The notes under the pieces are model-generated. The model searched no databases, was not told the origin of the DNA, and saw nothing but the letters and a program-made list of their open reading frames with translations. The position numbers and the translations under genes were made by a program. A stretch of 64,000 bases of DNA, taken from positions 1-64,000 of the forward strand of contig JASGLT010000001.1 in assembly GCA_030156945.1 (NCBI GenBank), in the 5' to 3' direction. Shown in pieces: positions 17,208-26,283 of the stretch (within the stretch, counting starts at the first letter, position 1; each line of letters starts with the position of its first letter). The stretch is from Thermococcaceae archaeon (GTDB taxonomy: Archaea > Methanobacteriota_B > Thermococci > Thermococcales > Thermococcaceae).

Positions 17208-17795
17208 CTACTCCCGAGTACTTTCGCCGGTCATCACGGCGCTGGCTATCATGTGGGCAAGCCTCAGGGGTTCGGGTATGAGGCCTGTCCTCGTTGTGAC
17301 CTTAATCACTTCAGCAGCCGTTTTATCGTCCAAACCAACAGTTTGGAAGTAAAGTTTGTCTTTCACAAGCTCCACAAGAGGAGGAGCCTTTCTAAGCAGG
17401 GTTATTCTCTCCTCCGCATCAGGGAAATGCTTCCTCAGGGCGTTTTCCATTGCCAGGATATCTGGTTTCTTCCTAATGACTACCACTACGGGAAGGCCCG
17501 TCTCGTTGTGGAGCTTCCCAATGTCAACGATGTTGAAGCCCGCGTAGGTTACTCCCTTGAGCAAAATCACCCTTAAGTCCTTGAACCGGGAAGATTTAAC
17601 GGCATCTATGATTGCATCGGTAGCGTCGGTTCCGTCAACGGTTATCCAGCGGGCCAAAACACCCACAACCTCAGAGGCACCCTTCATCACGACTCCAATC
17701 AGTATTGTCTTTTCATGCTTCAGCTTTGAAGAAAAGGAGAAGGTGCCGTCGTCGAAGCCAAGGACTCTGATCTGGGGCTTGACCTTCCTTATCAT
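17208..17795 (-). CDS. DUF99 / UPF0215 family protein
   Basis: 195 residues of an archaeal family related to endonuclease V; some databases call it endonuclease dU. Visible landmarks are GFDDGTFSF near the N terminus (where EndoV-like folds place a catalytic Asp), [15 protein letters not shown] and the C-terminal [18 protein letters not shown] 17795 overlaps the cutA stop by 4 bases, which fixes the start eight codons inside the open frame. Function is not established by the sequence. Confidence 0.82.
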   Translation of the reverse strand: MIRKVKPQIRVLGFDDGTFSFSSKLKHEKTILIGVVMKGASEVVGVLARWITVDGTDATDAIIDAVKSSRFKDLRVILLKGVTYAGFNIVDIGKLHNETGLPVVVVIRKKPDILAMENALRKHFPDAEERITLLRKAPPLVELVKDKLYFQTVGLDDKTAAEVIKVTTRTGLIPEPLRLAHMIASAVMTGESTRE

Positions 17796-18106
17796 CCAAA
17801 TAGCACCCTTGCCATCCATTCGGAGTACTCCTTGTTGAGCTTGTCGAGGTCTATTCTCGCTATAACAGGGATGCTGTAGGGGTGCAGTTCCTTTATGGCC
17901 TCCCTAAGCTCCTTCCACTTGCTGACCTCGGTCTTGTAGATGGCGCCGATTTCCTTCCCTTCCTCAATCTTGCCCTCCCACCAGTACATCGCCTCGTGCT
18001 CTCGCAGGTTGGCACAGACTATGAGCTTCCTCTCCAAGAGCTCCCTGGTTATCTTCCTTGCGCTCTCCCAGTCTGGAAAAGTGGTGTAAACGAAAATCGC
18101 CTCCAT
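17792..18106 (-). CDS. cutA: CutA family trimeric protein (CutA1)
   Basis: 104 residues with [51 protein letters not shown] and [12 protein letters not shown], all typical of CutA1, a very stable trimer linked to divalent metal tolerance. The start at MEAIFVYT (18106) gives the standard length. It is upstream of and coupled to the DUF99 gene. Confidence 0.95.
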   Translation of the reverse strand: MEAIFVYTTFPDWESARKITRELLERKLIVCANLREHEAMYWWEGKIEEGKEIGAIYKTEVSKWKELREAIKELHPYSIPVIARIDLDKLNKEYSEWMARVLFG

Positions 18107-18177
18107 GCTATCACCCACTATTCTCTCCTCGGGCAAAGCTTAAATCGATTGCGGGAATAATATCTCCGGGATGTGGT

Positions 18178-18453
18178 ATGGAAAGGGTGAGGGCTCATCT
18201 GAAGATCTACGGGCGGGTTCAGGGAGTAGGCTTTCGCTGGAGCATGAGCAGGGAGGCCAGGAAGCTTGGAGTCCACGGATGGGTCAGAAACCTTCCCGAC
18301 GGAACCGTTGAGGCCGTGGTCGAGGGGGAGCCCGAGAGGGTTGAAGCTCTAATAGGCTGGGCCCACCAGGGGCCTCCAATGGCAAGAGTTACCAGAGTGG
18401 AGGTAAAATGGGAGGAGCCGGAGGGGTTAGAAGGTTTCAGGGTCGTTGGATGA
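18178..18453 (+). CDS. acyP: Acylphosphatase
   Basis: 91 residues. The catalytic Arg/loop is in [18 protein letters not shown] and the catalytic Asn in [18 protein letters not shown]. It hydrolyses acyl phosphates such as carbamoyl phosphate. ATG 18178 follows GGGATGTGG. Its last 17 bases overlap the convergent regulator gene. Confidence 0.96.
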   Translation: MERVRAHLKIYGRVQGVGFRWSMSREARKLGVHGWVRNLPDGTVEAVVEGEPERVEALIGWAHQGPPMARVTRVEVKWEEPEGLEGFRVVG

Positions 18454-19036
18454 GACCGGCCCTCTCCATTAGAACCCTTTTGGGGCAGTATTTGACCTCG
18501 CAGTAGCTGCAAACGAACTTTTCCTTGTCCTTCTCGGGAGTGTGGAGGATGAGCCTTTTGAAGCCCGACATTTCCTTAATCTTCATAAAAACCTCCACTG
18601 GAAGCGTTCCGTCTATCACTACGTAGAGCTTAGCCGGCTCATGCTGAAGGTTCCTGCTGAAGACCTCAATAATGGAGACCTCGTTTTCCTGCAGGAGCTT
18701 CAGAACTTCAGAGAACCCCTTGAGGTAACTCCCCTTTTCCAGTTCTATCTCAAGAACCTCCCATCCCATAAGCGGAGCCACGTCAATAAGGCTCGGAAGC
18801 GGATTTAGCCGCTCAAATATCAGCCTGAGTGGATAAGTTTTCTCGATGTATTCGATGGTGTGGTACACTATCTTTCTGTTGACGCCAATAACCCTTGCAA
18901 GCTCACTTATCGGCACCTCAACGTCCTTGAGGTATATCTTGCCTCCTTTTACGCTCAGACCATTCTCGAAGAGAAACTCGGCTACCTTCTTTCTCGCGGG
19001 ATAATTTTTGAAGTAATCCTCCAAGATGAGCATCAT
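18437..19036 (-). CDS. Predicted regulator with an ACT domain (COG2150-like)
   Basis: 199 residues. An N-terminal helix-turn-helix ([24 protein letters not shown]) precedes an ACT-like domain (about residues 85-165) and a C-terminal cysteine cluster [12 protein letters not shown]. This layout matches the archaeal predicted regulators of amino acid metabolism. ATG 19036 follows GGGGTGA. The effector and targets are unknown. Confidence 0.75.
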   Translation of the reverse strand: MMLILEDYFKNYPARKKVAEFLFENGLSVKGGKIYLKDVEVPISELARVIGVNRKIVYHTIEYIEKTYPLRLIFERLNPLPSLIDVAPLMGWEVLEIELEKGSYLKGFSEVLKLLQENEVSIIEVFSRNLQHEPAKLYVVIDGTLPVEVFMKIKEMSGFKRLILHTPEKDKEKFVCSYCEVKYCPKRVLMERAGLIQRP

Positions 19037-19144
19037 TTTTGTTCACCCCTTACTCATAACTGGGTAAAAATGGATATTTAAGCTTTTCCCCGACTTCGGA
19101 AGTTTTTTAACCTTTGATAACAAAAATATTATGGAGGGATGAGA

Positions 19145-19381
19145 ATGGAGGAGCCCGTCCTCATAGGAAAGGATAAGTTTAGGATTAGCGATGAGGAGAC
19201 CGCAAGGAGGGAGCTCAGGGTTGTCAAGGTGCACGACGACGTAATACAGGTCCAGGAGGAGGTCCACGGGATTATAGCGCTAGTAGGAGCCAGCTCAAGC
19301 GTTAACATCAAGAAAGATGAGCTCAAGAACCTTATAAAGGTGGTCAAGGAAAAGTTCGGCTGGACAGACATCTGCGAGTGA
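19145..19381 (+). CDS. Conserved hypothetical protein, 78 residues
   Basis: Small acidic protein (FRISDEETARRELRVVKVHDDVIQV, then GIIALVGASSSVNIKKDEL). No family recognised. ATG 19145 is chosen over ATG 19139 because GGAGG lies seven bases before it. It is divergent from the ACT regulator and precedes fbp by about 70 bases of promoter. Confidence 0.7.
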   Translation: MEEPVLIGKDKFRISDEETARRELRVVKVHDDVIQVQEEVHGIIALVGASSSVNIKKDELKNLIKVVKEKFGWTDICE

Positions 19382-19449
19382 GTCCCTTTTTATAACATTT
19401 TGATGTTTAACTTCCAGCATTTTTGGCCTTCAATTTAGCCCCTTTTGCG

Positions 19450-19466
19450 TATCATCTACGGTGATA
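19450..19466 (+). promoter_or_regulatory. TGM box upstream of the fbp TATA box
   Basis: TATCATCTACGGTGATA matches the Thermococcales glycolytic motif TATCAC-N5-GTGATA at 11 of 12 defined positions. It lies just upstream of the TATA box GTTTTATAAGC (19472-19482). This position is the one through which the sugar-responsive TrmB-type regulator Tgr activates gluconeogenic genes. Confidence 0.85.
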
Positions 19467-19512
19467 TTAACGTTTTATAAGCATAAAAGTCATCAAAGTT
19501 ACGGTGGTTGCC

Positions 19513-20640
19513 ATGGCCAGCGGAGAGAAGGTTACGATTAGCGTAATAAAGGCTGACATAGGGGGGTGGCCTGGACATTCGAGAGTGCACCCCCAGCTCG
19601 TTGAGACGGCCGAAGAAGTCCTTTCGAAGGCAGTTGATGAAGGGACCCTCATAGACTTCTACGTCGCCACCTGCGGAGACGACCTTCAGCTCATCATGAC
19701 CCACAGGAAGGGCGTTGACAGTCCAGATATACATGGTCTCGCCTGGAAGGCCTTTGAGGAGGCCACCAAGGTTGCAAAGGAGCTCGGCCTCTACGGGGCC
19801 GGTCAAGACCTCCTTAAGGATGCATTCAGCGGCAACGTCCGCGGAATGGGGCCGGGAGTTGCAGAGATGGAGATAACCATCAGGAAGAGCGAGCCGGTGG
19901 TTACCTTCCACATGGACAAGACCGAGCCCGGGGCCTTCAACCTCCCGATATTCAGGATGTTTGCCGACCCGTTTAACACAGCAGGCCTCGTCATTGACCC
20001 GAAGATGCACATGGGCTTCCGCTTTGAGGTCTGGGACATCCTGGAGCACAAGCGCGTTATACTCAACACCCCGGAGGAAGTCTACGACCTTCTCGCACTC
20101 ATAGGAGCAAAGAGCCGCTACGTCATTAAGAGGGTCTATCCAAAGCCGGGCCACCCTATTCCGGAGAACGAGCCGGTCGCTGTTGTCAGCACCGAGAAGC
20201 TCTACGAGGTTGCCGGCGAGTACGTCGGGAAGGACGACCCTGTTGCCATAGTCAGGGCCCAGAGCGGCCTTCCAGCCCTCGGTGAGGTCCTCGAGCCATT
20301 CTCCTTCCCGCACCTCGTCAGCGGCTGGATGAGGGGTTCCCACAACGGCCCGATAATGCCCGTCCCGATGCATCAGGCCAACCCGACCAGGTTCGACGGC
20401 CCGCCGAGGGTTGTCGCGCTCGGCTGGCAAATAAGCCCAGAAGGAAAGCTCGTCGGCCCGGTTGACCTCTTCGACGACCCTGCCTTCGACTACGCCCGCC
20501 AGAAGGCCCTTGAGATAACCGAATACATGCGCAGGCACGGGCCCTTCGAGCCTCACAGGCTCCCGCTCGAGGAGATGGAGTACACCACCCTACCGGGCGT
20601 GTTGAAAAGACTCACCGACAGGTTCGAGCCCATCGAGTGA
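19513..20640 (+). CDS. fbp: Fructose-1,6-bisphosphate aldolase/phosphatase (archaeal type V)
   Basis: 375 residues, the normal length. It condenses triose phosphates and removes a phosphate to give fructose 6-phosphate, the committed step of gluconeogenesis. The N terminus KVTISVIKADIGGWPGHSRV carries metal-binding Asp and His; YVATCGDDLQLIMTH and GAGQDLLKDAFSGNVRGMGPG follow, and the mobile-lid and Schiff-base lysine region is in the C-terminal half. ATG 19513 follows GGTGG. The TGM box above predicts expression on peptides or pyruvate. Confidence 0.97.
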   Translation: MASGEKVTISVIKADIGGWPGHSRVHPQLVETAEEVLSKAVDEGTLIDFYVATCGDDLQLIMTHRKGVDSPDIHGLAWKAFEEATKVAKELGLYGAGQDLLKDAFSGNVRGMGPGVAEMEITIRKSEPVVTFHMDKTEPGAFNLPIFRMFADPFNTAGLVIDPKMHMGFRFEVWDILEHKRVILNTPEEVYDLLALIGAKSRYVIKRVYPKPGHPIPENEPVAVVSTEKLYEVAGEYVGKDDPVAIVRAQSGLPALGEVLEPFSFPHLVSGWMRGSHNGPIMPVPMHQANPTRFDGPPRVVALGWQISPEGKLVGPVDLFDDPAFDYARQKALEITEYMRRHGPFEPHRLPLEEMEYTTLPGVLKRLTDRFEPIE

Positions 20641-20825
20641 TTTGATCTTTTCCCTTCTCCTCCATTCTAAACGGCTTTTACGCCCATTAGCCTTTTCGGG
20701 TTTCTCTTTAGTCGATACAAGTTTTTGTAGGCTCACAAAACCGTCTTGTTGAACTCCTTTGGGTGTGCTGGGAGAGATTCACCATCCCCACCTTTAGAAA
20801 ACCTTAAATATCCCTTGCCCACACT

Positions 20826-20842
20826 CAACACTTGGAGTGATA
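20826..20842 (+). promoter_or_regulatory. Degenerate TGM box downstream of the GAPOR TATA box
   Basis: CAACACTTGGAGTGATA keeps the right half GTGATA and 4 of 6 bases of the left half. It follows the TATA box CTTAAATAT (about 20803-20811) and covers the expected start site. TGM in this position is the repressing arrangement found at glycolytic genes. Confidence 0.65.
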
Positions 20843-20857
20843 CACGGGGGTGTAGGT

Positions 20858-22816
20858 ATGAAGTTCACGGTGCTTCACATCAAGCTTGATGAAAGAAAGG
20901 TGGAAAACGAGGAGTTTGAAAAGGATGGAGTTTACGGCGTCATAGACTACGGCATAGAGCTCCACGAGAAGCTCGGAACTCATTCAATAGACCCCTATGA
21001 TCCGCAAAACGTTGTAATAATGGGTATGGGACCGTTTTCAGGCTCAATACTGCCCGGCGCTCACAGGCTGATGTTCTTCTTCCGCTCGCCGCTCTACGGG
21101 ACGCTCTTCCCGTCGGCGATGGGCGGAGCGGCTTATGCCTTCAAGAACGTCGGCGTTGACTTCGTCACCTTCGAGGGTAAGGCGGAGAAGCCGGTTGTGG
21201 TCATCCTCTATAATGACGGTTCCAACGTCAACGTCGAGCTCCACGAGATAGAGCTTGAGAAGCTTATCGAGATCTGGAGGGACTACAAGGGCGAGGAGGG
21301 TGTTTATGCGCTCACCCAGTACCTCATAGACACCTTCGGCGAGAGGTTCGACTTTGAATACCGCATCGCCGTCGTGGGTCCTGCAGCCCTCAACTCCAAC
21401 TACGGTGCCATATTCTCCCAAACCCTTAGAAACGGAAAGCGCGTTGTTGGCAGCGAGGACTGGGCAGCTAGAGGCGGCTCTGGAAGCGTTCTCCTGAGGG
21501 CCCACAACGTCGTCGGTATAATCTTCGGCGGAAAGCCGAGGAAGAGGGAATTCCCCGGTGAAGACATCTCCTCATTCAGAACCGCCAAAGAGATCGTTGA
21601 AGGCGTCCACAAGAAGCCCTACAACGACGTCATAGCCGAGAAGACCGTCAAGTACAAGTACAACCCCAAGCTCAAGAGCGGAGGAACCTTCGGAGGGAAC
21701 TATCCAGCTGAGGGGGATTTCGTCCCGATACTCAACTGGCAGATGCCCTACATAGAGAAGGAAGAGAGGATCAAAATCCACGAGGCAATAATGAAGTACT
21801 ACTGGGAGCCCTTCAACAAGGAGGCGATAGAGACCAAGAACTGGACGAACTGCGGTGAGCCGTGCCCGGTCGTGTGCAAGAAGTACGCCAACGGCCACCA
21901 CATTGAGTACGAGCCGAGGGAAGCTAACGGCCCGCTCAGCGGTGTTATAACCCTCAGGGCGAGCGACATAAGCGTTCCTGCTGTTGATGCCATGGGCTTC
22001 GACGCCATAGAGTTCGGCGGAACCGCTGCGTGGGTTCTGGAGTTAGTATACCGCGGAATACTCAAGCCCGAGGAAGTCGGCCTCAGCGATATCCCGGACT
22101 TCACGAAGGAAGCTTTACTTGAGAGGCCCGTCGAGGCCAGCGAGAAGAACGCCAAGCTCGTCGCTGAACTGGCCCACCGCGTCGCCTTCGCCGAGAACGA
22201 GATAGCAAAGATCATCGGCCTCGGGAAGAGGAAAGCCAGCGTAATCCTCGACGAGAAGTTCAAGGACAGGCTCAAGTACGGCGAGAGCTTCAAAGATTAC
22301 GCCGTCTTTACGCCGCTCGGCGAGGACGGTGAGATGACGCCGACGATGTACTGGGCCATCGGAAACTACATCCCGCTTCCGATTCAGGGGCGCTACTGGA
22401 CGTTCTACCAGTTCGGCGTTTTCCTCGAGCCCGAGGAGCTTGCCCAGAAGATAATAGGCTCAGCTCTCTGGGAGTTCTGGTATGACAACCTCGGCTGGTG
22501 CCGCTTCCACCGCGGCTGGATGAAGCCAGTACTTAAGGCCCTCTTCATGGAGGCCTACGGAGAGAACGTTGACATGGAGGAGCACGCTAAGAAGCAGATA
22601 AAGAGGCTCATCGAGTTCGCGAGGAAGGCCGGCTATACTCCAGTGTTCTGGGACAGCATGCGCGTCATTGATTTAGTTGCCGCTGGAAGTGAGGAGTTCG
22701 GCAACGAGAAGTGGGCCGAGAAGTTCAAGATCGACAAGGTTGGAACGGCCAGGGAGTACCTTGAGAAGGTGCTCGATGCCTACAGCGAGATGCTTGGGGT
22801 CGAGTGGAGGCTCTGA
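20858..22816 (+). CDS. gor: Glyceraldehyde-3-phosphate:ferredoxin oxidoreductase (GAPOR)
   Basis: 652 residues of the tungsten aldehyde ferredoxin oxidoreductase family, the modified glycolytic step of Thermococcales that makes 3-phosphoglycerate and reduced ferredoxin in one reaction. NCGEPCPVVCKK (about residues 335-346) and LGWCRFHRGW (about 548) provide the [4Fe-4S] cysteines; SEDWAARGGSG and the surrounding loops form the tungstopterin site. The N terminus MKFTVLHIKLDERK is the GAPOR type, distinct from AOR and FOR. ATG 20858 follows GGGGGTG. Confidence 0.93.
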   Translation: MKFTVLHIKLDERKVENEEFEKDGVYGVIDYGIELHEKLGTHSIDPYDPQNVVIMGMGPFSGSILPGAHRLMFFFRSPLYGTLFPSAMGGAAYAFKNVGVDFVTFEGKAEKPVVVILYNDGSNVNVELHEIELEKLIEIWRDYKGEEGVYALTQYLIDTFGERFDFEYRIAVVGPAALNSNYGAIFSQTLRNGKRVVGSEDWAARGGSGSVLLRAHNVVGIIFGGKPRKREFPGEDISSFRTAKEIVEGVHKKPYNDVIAEKTVKYKYNPKLKSGGTFGGNYPAEGDFVPILNWQMPYIEKEERIKIHEAIMKYYWEPFNKEAIETKNWTNCGEPCPVVCKKYANGHHIEYEPREANGPLSGVITLRASDISVPAVDAMGFDAIEFGGTAAWVLELVYRGILKPEEVGLSDIPDFTKEALLERPVEASEKNAKLVAELAHRVAFAENEIAKIIGLGKRKASVILDEKFKDRLKYGESFKDYAVFTPLGEDGEMTPTMYWAIGNYIPLPIQGRYWTFYQFGVFLEPEELAQKIIGSALWEFWYDNLGWCRFHRGWMKPVLKALFMEAYGENVDMEEHAKKQIKRLIEFARKAGYTPVFWDSMRVIDLVAAGSEEFGNEKWAEKFKIDKVGTAREYLEKVLDAYSEMLGVEWRL

Positions 22817-22875
22817 ACATTTCTGCCCCTCGATACCCTTATATTTTCCTCACCTTTGGCCTTTCAGGTGGTAGA

Positions 22876-24138
22876 ATGAGAGCAGTGGTTATTGGCTCTG
22901 GAATCGGAGGGCTTTTGACAGCCAGCTTTCTGACCAAGAACGGCTACGATGTCACGGTTCTGGAAAAAGCCCCTTACACAGGCGGCCGCTTCACGAACCT
23001 GAACTATAGGGGCTTCGGCCTCTCAACGGGAGCCTTTCACATGCTCCCCCATGGCGAAGACGGCCCACTGGCACACCTCCTTAAGCTCCTCGGCGCAAAC
23101 GTCACCATAGTGAACTCTAATCCAAAAGGCATGATTTTCTACGAGGGCAAGACATTCCACTACCGCGAGGGCTGGAAGTACCTGAGCTGGAAGGAGAAAG
23201 CCAGGGCGATGAAGCTGATGGCAGACATAAAGAGGAACAAGCTTCCAACAGGTGAAGAGGCCGAGATGAGCGGACGGGAGTGGATTAAGGAAAAGATAGG
23301 CGACAACGAGTTCACAGACCTCTTCATAAAGAGCTTCCTCGGCTGGGCCGACAGCGTGCTGGATGTACCTGCTGGAGAGCTGGCCAGGGAGATAAAGGCC
23401 GCCTTAAAGTGGGGTGGCCCTGGACTCGTCAAAGGCGGCTGTAAAGCTCTTACCGATGAACTCGCTAGAATTGTGGTGGAGAACGGCGGGAAGATTCTGA
23501 CGAGGAAAAAGGCCGTTGAAGTCGATGCCGAGGCAAAGAAGGTAGTGACGGCCGACAACGAGGAGTTTTCCTATGATGTCCTTATCTCTAACATTGGCAT
23601 CAAGGAGACAGTGGAGCTCCTCGGAAAGGAGAACTTCGATAGGGAATACCTCAGGCACGTTGACTCTCTGAAGCCGAGCGAGGGCATAAAGTACAACGTC
23701 GCCCTTAAAGGAGAACCGAGGATTGGGAACACCGTCGTCTTTACACTTGATACCGAAAGGATAAACGGCTACAACGAGCCGACCGCTCTAAGCCCTGAGC
23801 TCGCTCCAGAGGGGTACACGTTGATCATGCTCCACCACGCCCTCCAGAGCAGGAACGTTAAGGCCGAGCAGAGGAAGGGTGTTGAAGACATCTACCGGAT
23901 TTTCCCGAACCTCGATGAAGAGGGCGAGATTCTACTCATCCAGACGTACCTCGACGGAAATCCAGTCAACAGGGTTGCGAGCGGGAAGGCCGTTGAGGAC
24001 TTCCCGATTCAGGATATCTACATCGTCGGCGACGCCTACAAGCTACCCGGAGGGATAGAGGTCGAGGGTATAGCCCTGGGCGTTATGAAGACCCTTGAAC
24101 GGCTCGGACTTGGGAACTTTTCTGAATGGTATCTCTGA
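22876..24138 (+). CDS. FAD-dependent NAD(P)-type oxidoreductase, phytoene-desaturase-like
   Basis: 420 residues. The N-terminal dinucleotide fold is AVVIGSGIGGLLTASFL with the acidic strand end VTVLEKAPYTGGRF; the C-terminal FAD motif is QDIYIVGDAYKLPGGIEVEGIALGVM split over the last 40 residues. This is the crtI/FixC-like superfamily. Substrate unknown; in archaea, relatives act on isoprenoids, but nothing here shows that. It follows GAPOR by 59 bases on the same strand. Confidence 0.8.
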   Translation: MRAVVIGSGIGGLLTASFLTKNGYDVTVLEKAPYTGGRFTNLNYRGFGLSTGAFHMLPHGEDGPLAHLLKLLGANVTIVNSNPKGMIFYEGKTFHYREGWKYLSWKEKARAMKLMADIKRNKLPTGEEAEMSGREWIKEKIGDNEFTDLFIKSFLGWADSVLDVPAGELAREIKAALKWGGPGLVKGGCKALTDELARIVVENGGKILTRKKAVEVDAEAKKVVTADNEEFSYDVLISNIGIKETVELLGKENFDREYLRHVDSLKPSEGIKYNVALKGEPRIGNTVVFTLDTERINGYNEPTALSPELAPEGYTLIMLHHALQSRNVKAEQRKGVEDIYRIFPNLDEEGEILLIQTYLDGNPVNRVASGKAVEDFPIQDIYIVGDAYKLPGGIEVEGIALGVMKTLERLGLGNFSEWYL

Positions 24139-24266
24139 GAGCCACTTTTCTTTACATTTGTAGAGCGACCCGCCTATTCTCCGAACCTTCTTCAAATGAA
24201 CATCAGTGAAGCCTAACGAACGTTTTTATTCCCATGACCGTAGTTCTACATCACGGAGGTGGGAGG

Positions 24267-25217
24267 ATGAAAAAGAGAGTTGTCATTGCTTTAGGCGGGA
24301 ACGCCATACTCCAGCGGGGTCAGAAGGGGACCTATGAGGAGCAGATGGAGAACGTGAGAAGAACCGCCAAGCAGATAGCGGACATAATCCTCGATAACGA
24401 TTACGAGGTGGTTATCACTCACGGTAACGGTCCCCAGGTTGGAGCATTGCTTCTCCACATGGACGCCGGCCAGCAGGTCTACGGAATCCCCGCCCAGCCG
24501 ATGGACGTAGCTGGGGCCATGACGCAGGGGCAGATAGGCTACATGATAGGCCAGGCCCTGATAAACGAGCTGAGGAAGAGGGGAGTAGAGAAGCCCGTCG
24601 CGACCATCGTCACGCAGACCATCGTTGACAAGAACGACCCAGCCTTCCAGAGCCCCAGTAAGCCGGTCGGCCCGTTCTACGATGAGGAAACGGCTAAGAG
24701 GCTCGCGAAGGAGAAGGGCTGGACGGTTATAGAGGATTCTGGAAGGGGCTGGAGGAGGGTCGTTCCAAGCCCAGACCCGAAGAGCCACGTAGAGGCTCCG
24801 GTTATAGTTGACCTCGTCGAGAAGGGTTTCATCGTCATAGCGAGCGGCGGCGGTGGAGTCCCGGTAATTGAGGAAAACGGGGAGCTTAAGGGCGTTGAAG
24901 CGGTCATAGACAAGGACCTGGCTGGCGAGAAGCTCGCGGAGGAGGTTGATGCCGACATCTTCATGATACTCACTGACGTGAACGGCGCGGCAATAAACTA
25001 CGGCAAACCCAATGAGAAGTGGCTTGGAGAGGTAACGGTGGACGAGCTGAAGCGCTATTATGAAGAAGGCCACTTCAAGAAGGGAAGCATGGGGCCGAAG
25101 GTCTTGGCAGCCATAAGGTTCATTGAATGGGGCGGTGAAAGGGCCATAATAGCTTCCCTGGACAGGGCCGTCGAGGCACTTGAGGGGAAAACGGGAACCC
25201 AGGTGCTAAGGGAGTAA
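24267..25217 (+). CDS. cpkA: Carbamate kinase
   Basis: 316 residues of the amino-acid kinase fold. [32 protein letters not shown], the subdomain loop RVVPSPDP and [12 protein letters not shown], plus [16 protein letters not shown], are carbamate kinase signatures. In Thermococcales this enzyme makes carbamoyl phosphate or ATP from it. ATG 24267 follows GGAGGTGGGAGG. The promoter AACGTTTTTATT is at about 24219-24230. Confidence 0.95.
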   Translation: MKKRVVIALGGNAILQRGQKGTYEEQMENVRRTAKQIADIILDNDYEVVITHGNGPQVGALLLHMDAGQQVYGIPAQPMDVAGAMTQGQIGYMIGQALINELRKRGVEKPVATIVTQTIVDKNDPAFQSPSKPVGPFYDEETAKRLAKEKGWTVIEDSGRGWRRVVPSPDPKSHVEAPVIVDLVEKGFIVIASGGGGVPVIEENGELKGVEAVIDKDLAGEKLAEEVDADIFMILTDVNGAAINYGKPNEKWLGEVTVDELKRYYEEGHFKKGSMGPKVLAAIRFIEWGGERAIIASLDRAVEALEGKTGTQVLRE

Positions 25218-25275
25218 ATCGAAAGGTTTGGATGAAATTCCAATCCCCTCCAAAACATTTTGTTTTTGATCCTAA

Positions 25276-25308
25276 CGGGAGTAGCCAAAAAGTTTTTATT
25301 TACTCCCG
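25276..25308. promoter_or_regulatory. Inverted repeat around the TATA box of the coiled-coil gene
   Basis: CGGGAGTA (25276-25283) and TACTCCCG (25301-25308) are perfect 8-base inverted repeats. The 17-base spacer contains AAAAAGTTTTTATT, a good TATA box. A protein bound here would block promoter access. The regulator is unknown. Confidence 0.6.
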
Positions 25309-25372
25309 CCATTTTCAGTCCAGATGTTTGGAGCGAACAGAGCTGTTCTAAAAAGGGAGAGGGGTAATAGAG

Positions 25373-26278
25373 ATGACAACGGTTAAAGTAGACCCAGAAG
25401 AGATTAAGAGGATCAAGAGGGAGATTGAGGCCCTGGAGAAGGAGAGAAATGAAATCAGGGCCAAACTTGAGGAGTTGAATAAAGAGCTTGAAATCTGGAT
25501 TCAGAAGAGGGATGAAAAGAACAAAGAGGTCCAGGAGCTCCGCCAGAGGGGAAGGGAGTACAAGGCGAAGAGGGACGAAATAAACCAGAAGATACAGGAG
25601 CTGAAGAAGAACAGGGAAGAAATCAACGCCAAGCTTGATCTCCTCTACCAGGAGATACTCGAGTACAAGACTAAGAGGGACGAATACAACCAGCTTAGAA
25701 GGATGAAGATGCCACCGGAGAAGATACAGGAGCGCATCGAAAAGCTTGAGTGGGAGCTTCAGACCAACCCAAACATCACCCCGGAGAGGGAGAAGCAGAT
25801 AGTTGACCAGATACAGGTCCTCGCGACCGAGCTTGAGATAATCCAGCAGGCAGACAGGTTCCACAAAAAGCTCGTTGAGACCAGAAAGAAGGTCGACCAG
25901 CTCAAGAAGGCCAGGAGGAACATCAACCTGGAGATTCAAAAGCTCGCAAACCAGAGCCAGCAGTTCCACGAGCAGATGATCGAGTCCTTCAACAAGGCAG
26001 ACGAGGTCAAGAAGGAGGCTGACGAGTACCACAAGAAGGTGGTTGAACTCCGCGAAAAGATCAGGGAGATAAGAAAGGAGCTCCGTGAGATCGAGAAGAG
26101 GATAAGGGAGTACGATGAAAAGCACAAGGAGCTCATAGCATACCGTATAGTGGCAAAAATGCGCGCCAAGAAGGACGTGACCTTCGAAAAAGCGGTGGAA
26201 GCCCTCGAGAAGTTCAAACGCGGTGAGAAGCTCACCCTCGACGAGCTCCTGCTCCTCCAGAGGTACAACCTCGTGTGA
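25373..26278 (+). CDS. Archaeal coiled-coil protein (COG1340-like)
   Basis: 301 residues, almost entirely charged heptads (Glu, Lys, Arg, Gln) from about 8 to 265, with a short break at MKMPPEKIQER near 120. The C-terminal 45 residues (KDVTFEKAVEALEKFKRGEKLTLDELLLLQRYNLV in two parts) form a small conserved tail seen in this family. Role unknown; the long coil suggests a scaffold. The stop lies 6 bases before the ArcS start, so the two are probably co-transcribed. Confidence 0.85.
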   Translation: MTTVKVDPEEIKRIKREIEALEKERNEIRAKLEELNKELEIWIQKRDEKNKEVQELRQRGREYKAKRDEINQKIQELKKNREEINAKLDLLYQEILEYKTKRDEYNQLRRMKMPPEKIQERIEKLEWELQTNPNITPEREKQIVDQIQVLATELEIIQQADRFHKKLVETRKKVDQLKKARRNINLEIQKLANQSQQFHEQMIESFNKADEVKKEADEYHKKVVELREKIREIRKELREIEKRIREYDEKHKELIAYRIVAKMRAKKDVTFEKAVEALEKFKRGEKLTLDELLLLQRYNLV

Positions 26279-26283
26279 TTCCC

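Noticed and set aside
19456-20556. Minus-strand frame of 366 codons
   Set aside because: It lies antisense to fbp, and is only open because of the codon bias of the real gene.
25058-26125. Minus-strand Leu-rich frame of 355 codons
   Set aside because: Antisense of the Lys/Glu coiled-coil gene; its Leu/Val composition is a mirror of that, not a membrane protein.
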